NCBI GenBank assembly: GCA_947642635.1
Contig: CANRTI010000010.1
Location: 1-41,379 of the forward strand
Reading direction: 5' to 3'
Source: an uncultured Mycoplasma sp.
GTDB lineage: Bacteria > Bacillota_I > Bacilli_A > RF39 > UBA660
Length of the DNA: 41,379 bases
Below are positions 41,370 through 41,379 of the stretch, piece after piece. Each line of letters begins with the position of its first letter. Positions within the stretch are counted from its first letter, which is position 1. The translations under genes were made by a program, and so were the position numbers. The notes beneath the pieces are model-generated. The model saw only the letters and a program-made list of their open reading frames with translations. It was not told the DNA's origin and made no database searches.

Positions 41370-41379
41370 CTTTGCATTT

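Overview
The window is AT-rich chromosomal DNA of a low-GC Firmicute. TGA acts as a stop (tsaB and the VanZ-RDD gene end in it) and Trp is TGG, so the code is standard table 11. The intact 5S rRNA is only about 106 nt, and many genes are preceded by GGTGAT/AGGAGG ribosome sites and TGnTATAAT extended -10 promoters. Together these suggest the Bacilli/Erysipelotrichia/uncultured Mollicutes-like area. The taxonomic placement is inference.

Region 1 (1-12904) is the end of an rRNA operon broken by a mobile element. The 3' end of a 23S gene is followed by the 5' half of a 5S gene (386-432). The matching 3' half lies about 12.4 kb away (12852-12902). Both copies of the junction contain the same 16-bp core (417-432 and 12836-12851). 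Between them is an integrated element with a tyrosine integrase, a divergent XRE repressor, an AlpA-like excisionase, two unknown genes and an SF3 replication helicase. This is the control/replication layout of a phage satellite or small integrative element. A leftward cargo carries a ClpP-like protease, a beta-CASP metallo-beta-lactamase nuclease and an SSB, followed by a membrane RsgI-like protein and two PH/GRAM-like proteins. A second XRE gene sits near the right end and an IS256-family insertion sequence interrupts the middle. No capsid, terminase or conjugation genes are visible. The element also carries a complete 5S rRNA gene (485-590) just inside its left end. In that gene the att-core arm of helix III is changed, with compensating changes on the other strand. 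A 29-bp perfect inverted repeat flanks the repressor. One arm lies in a likely ~90-nt small RNA and the other in the leader of the excisionase/replication operon.

Region 2 (13041-15893) is housekeeping: the t6A operon tsaE-tsaB-rimI-like-tsaD, then tmRNA (ssrA), followed by a decayed gene.

Region 3 (16428-22386) is a peptide-antibiotic sensing and detoxification locus: BceRS-like two-component system, BceAB-like transporter, a 43-aa membrane peptide and a VanZ-RDD fusion. Matching TTACA-N4-TGTAA sites precede the regulator and the transporter.

Region 4 (22848-30591) holds a type III restriction-modification pair, small accessory genes (zinc-ribbon protein, DUF3781, a HIT gene broken by one stop codon, a MazG-like pyrophosphohydrolase), an ABC-F ATPase and a ferritin-like protein.

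Region 5 (30634-41379) holds galE, a PH-domain protein, membrane-anchored proteins of unknown function, a LysM protein, XRE regulators, an M29 aminopeptidase, tRNA-Cys(GCA), a secreted DUF2680-like protein and a FAD-Rieske oxidoreductase.
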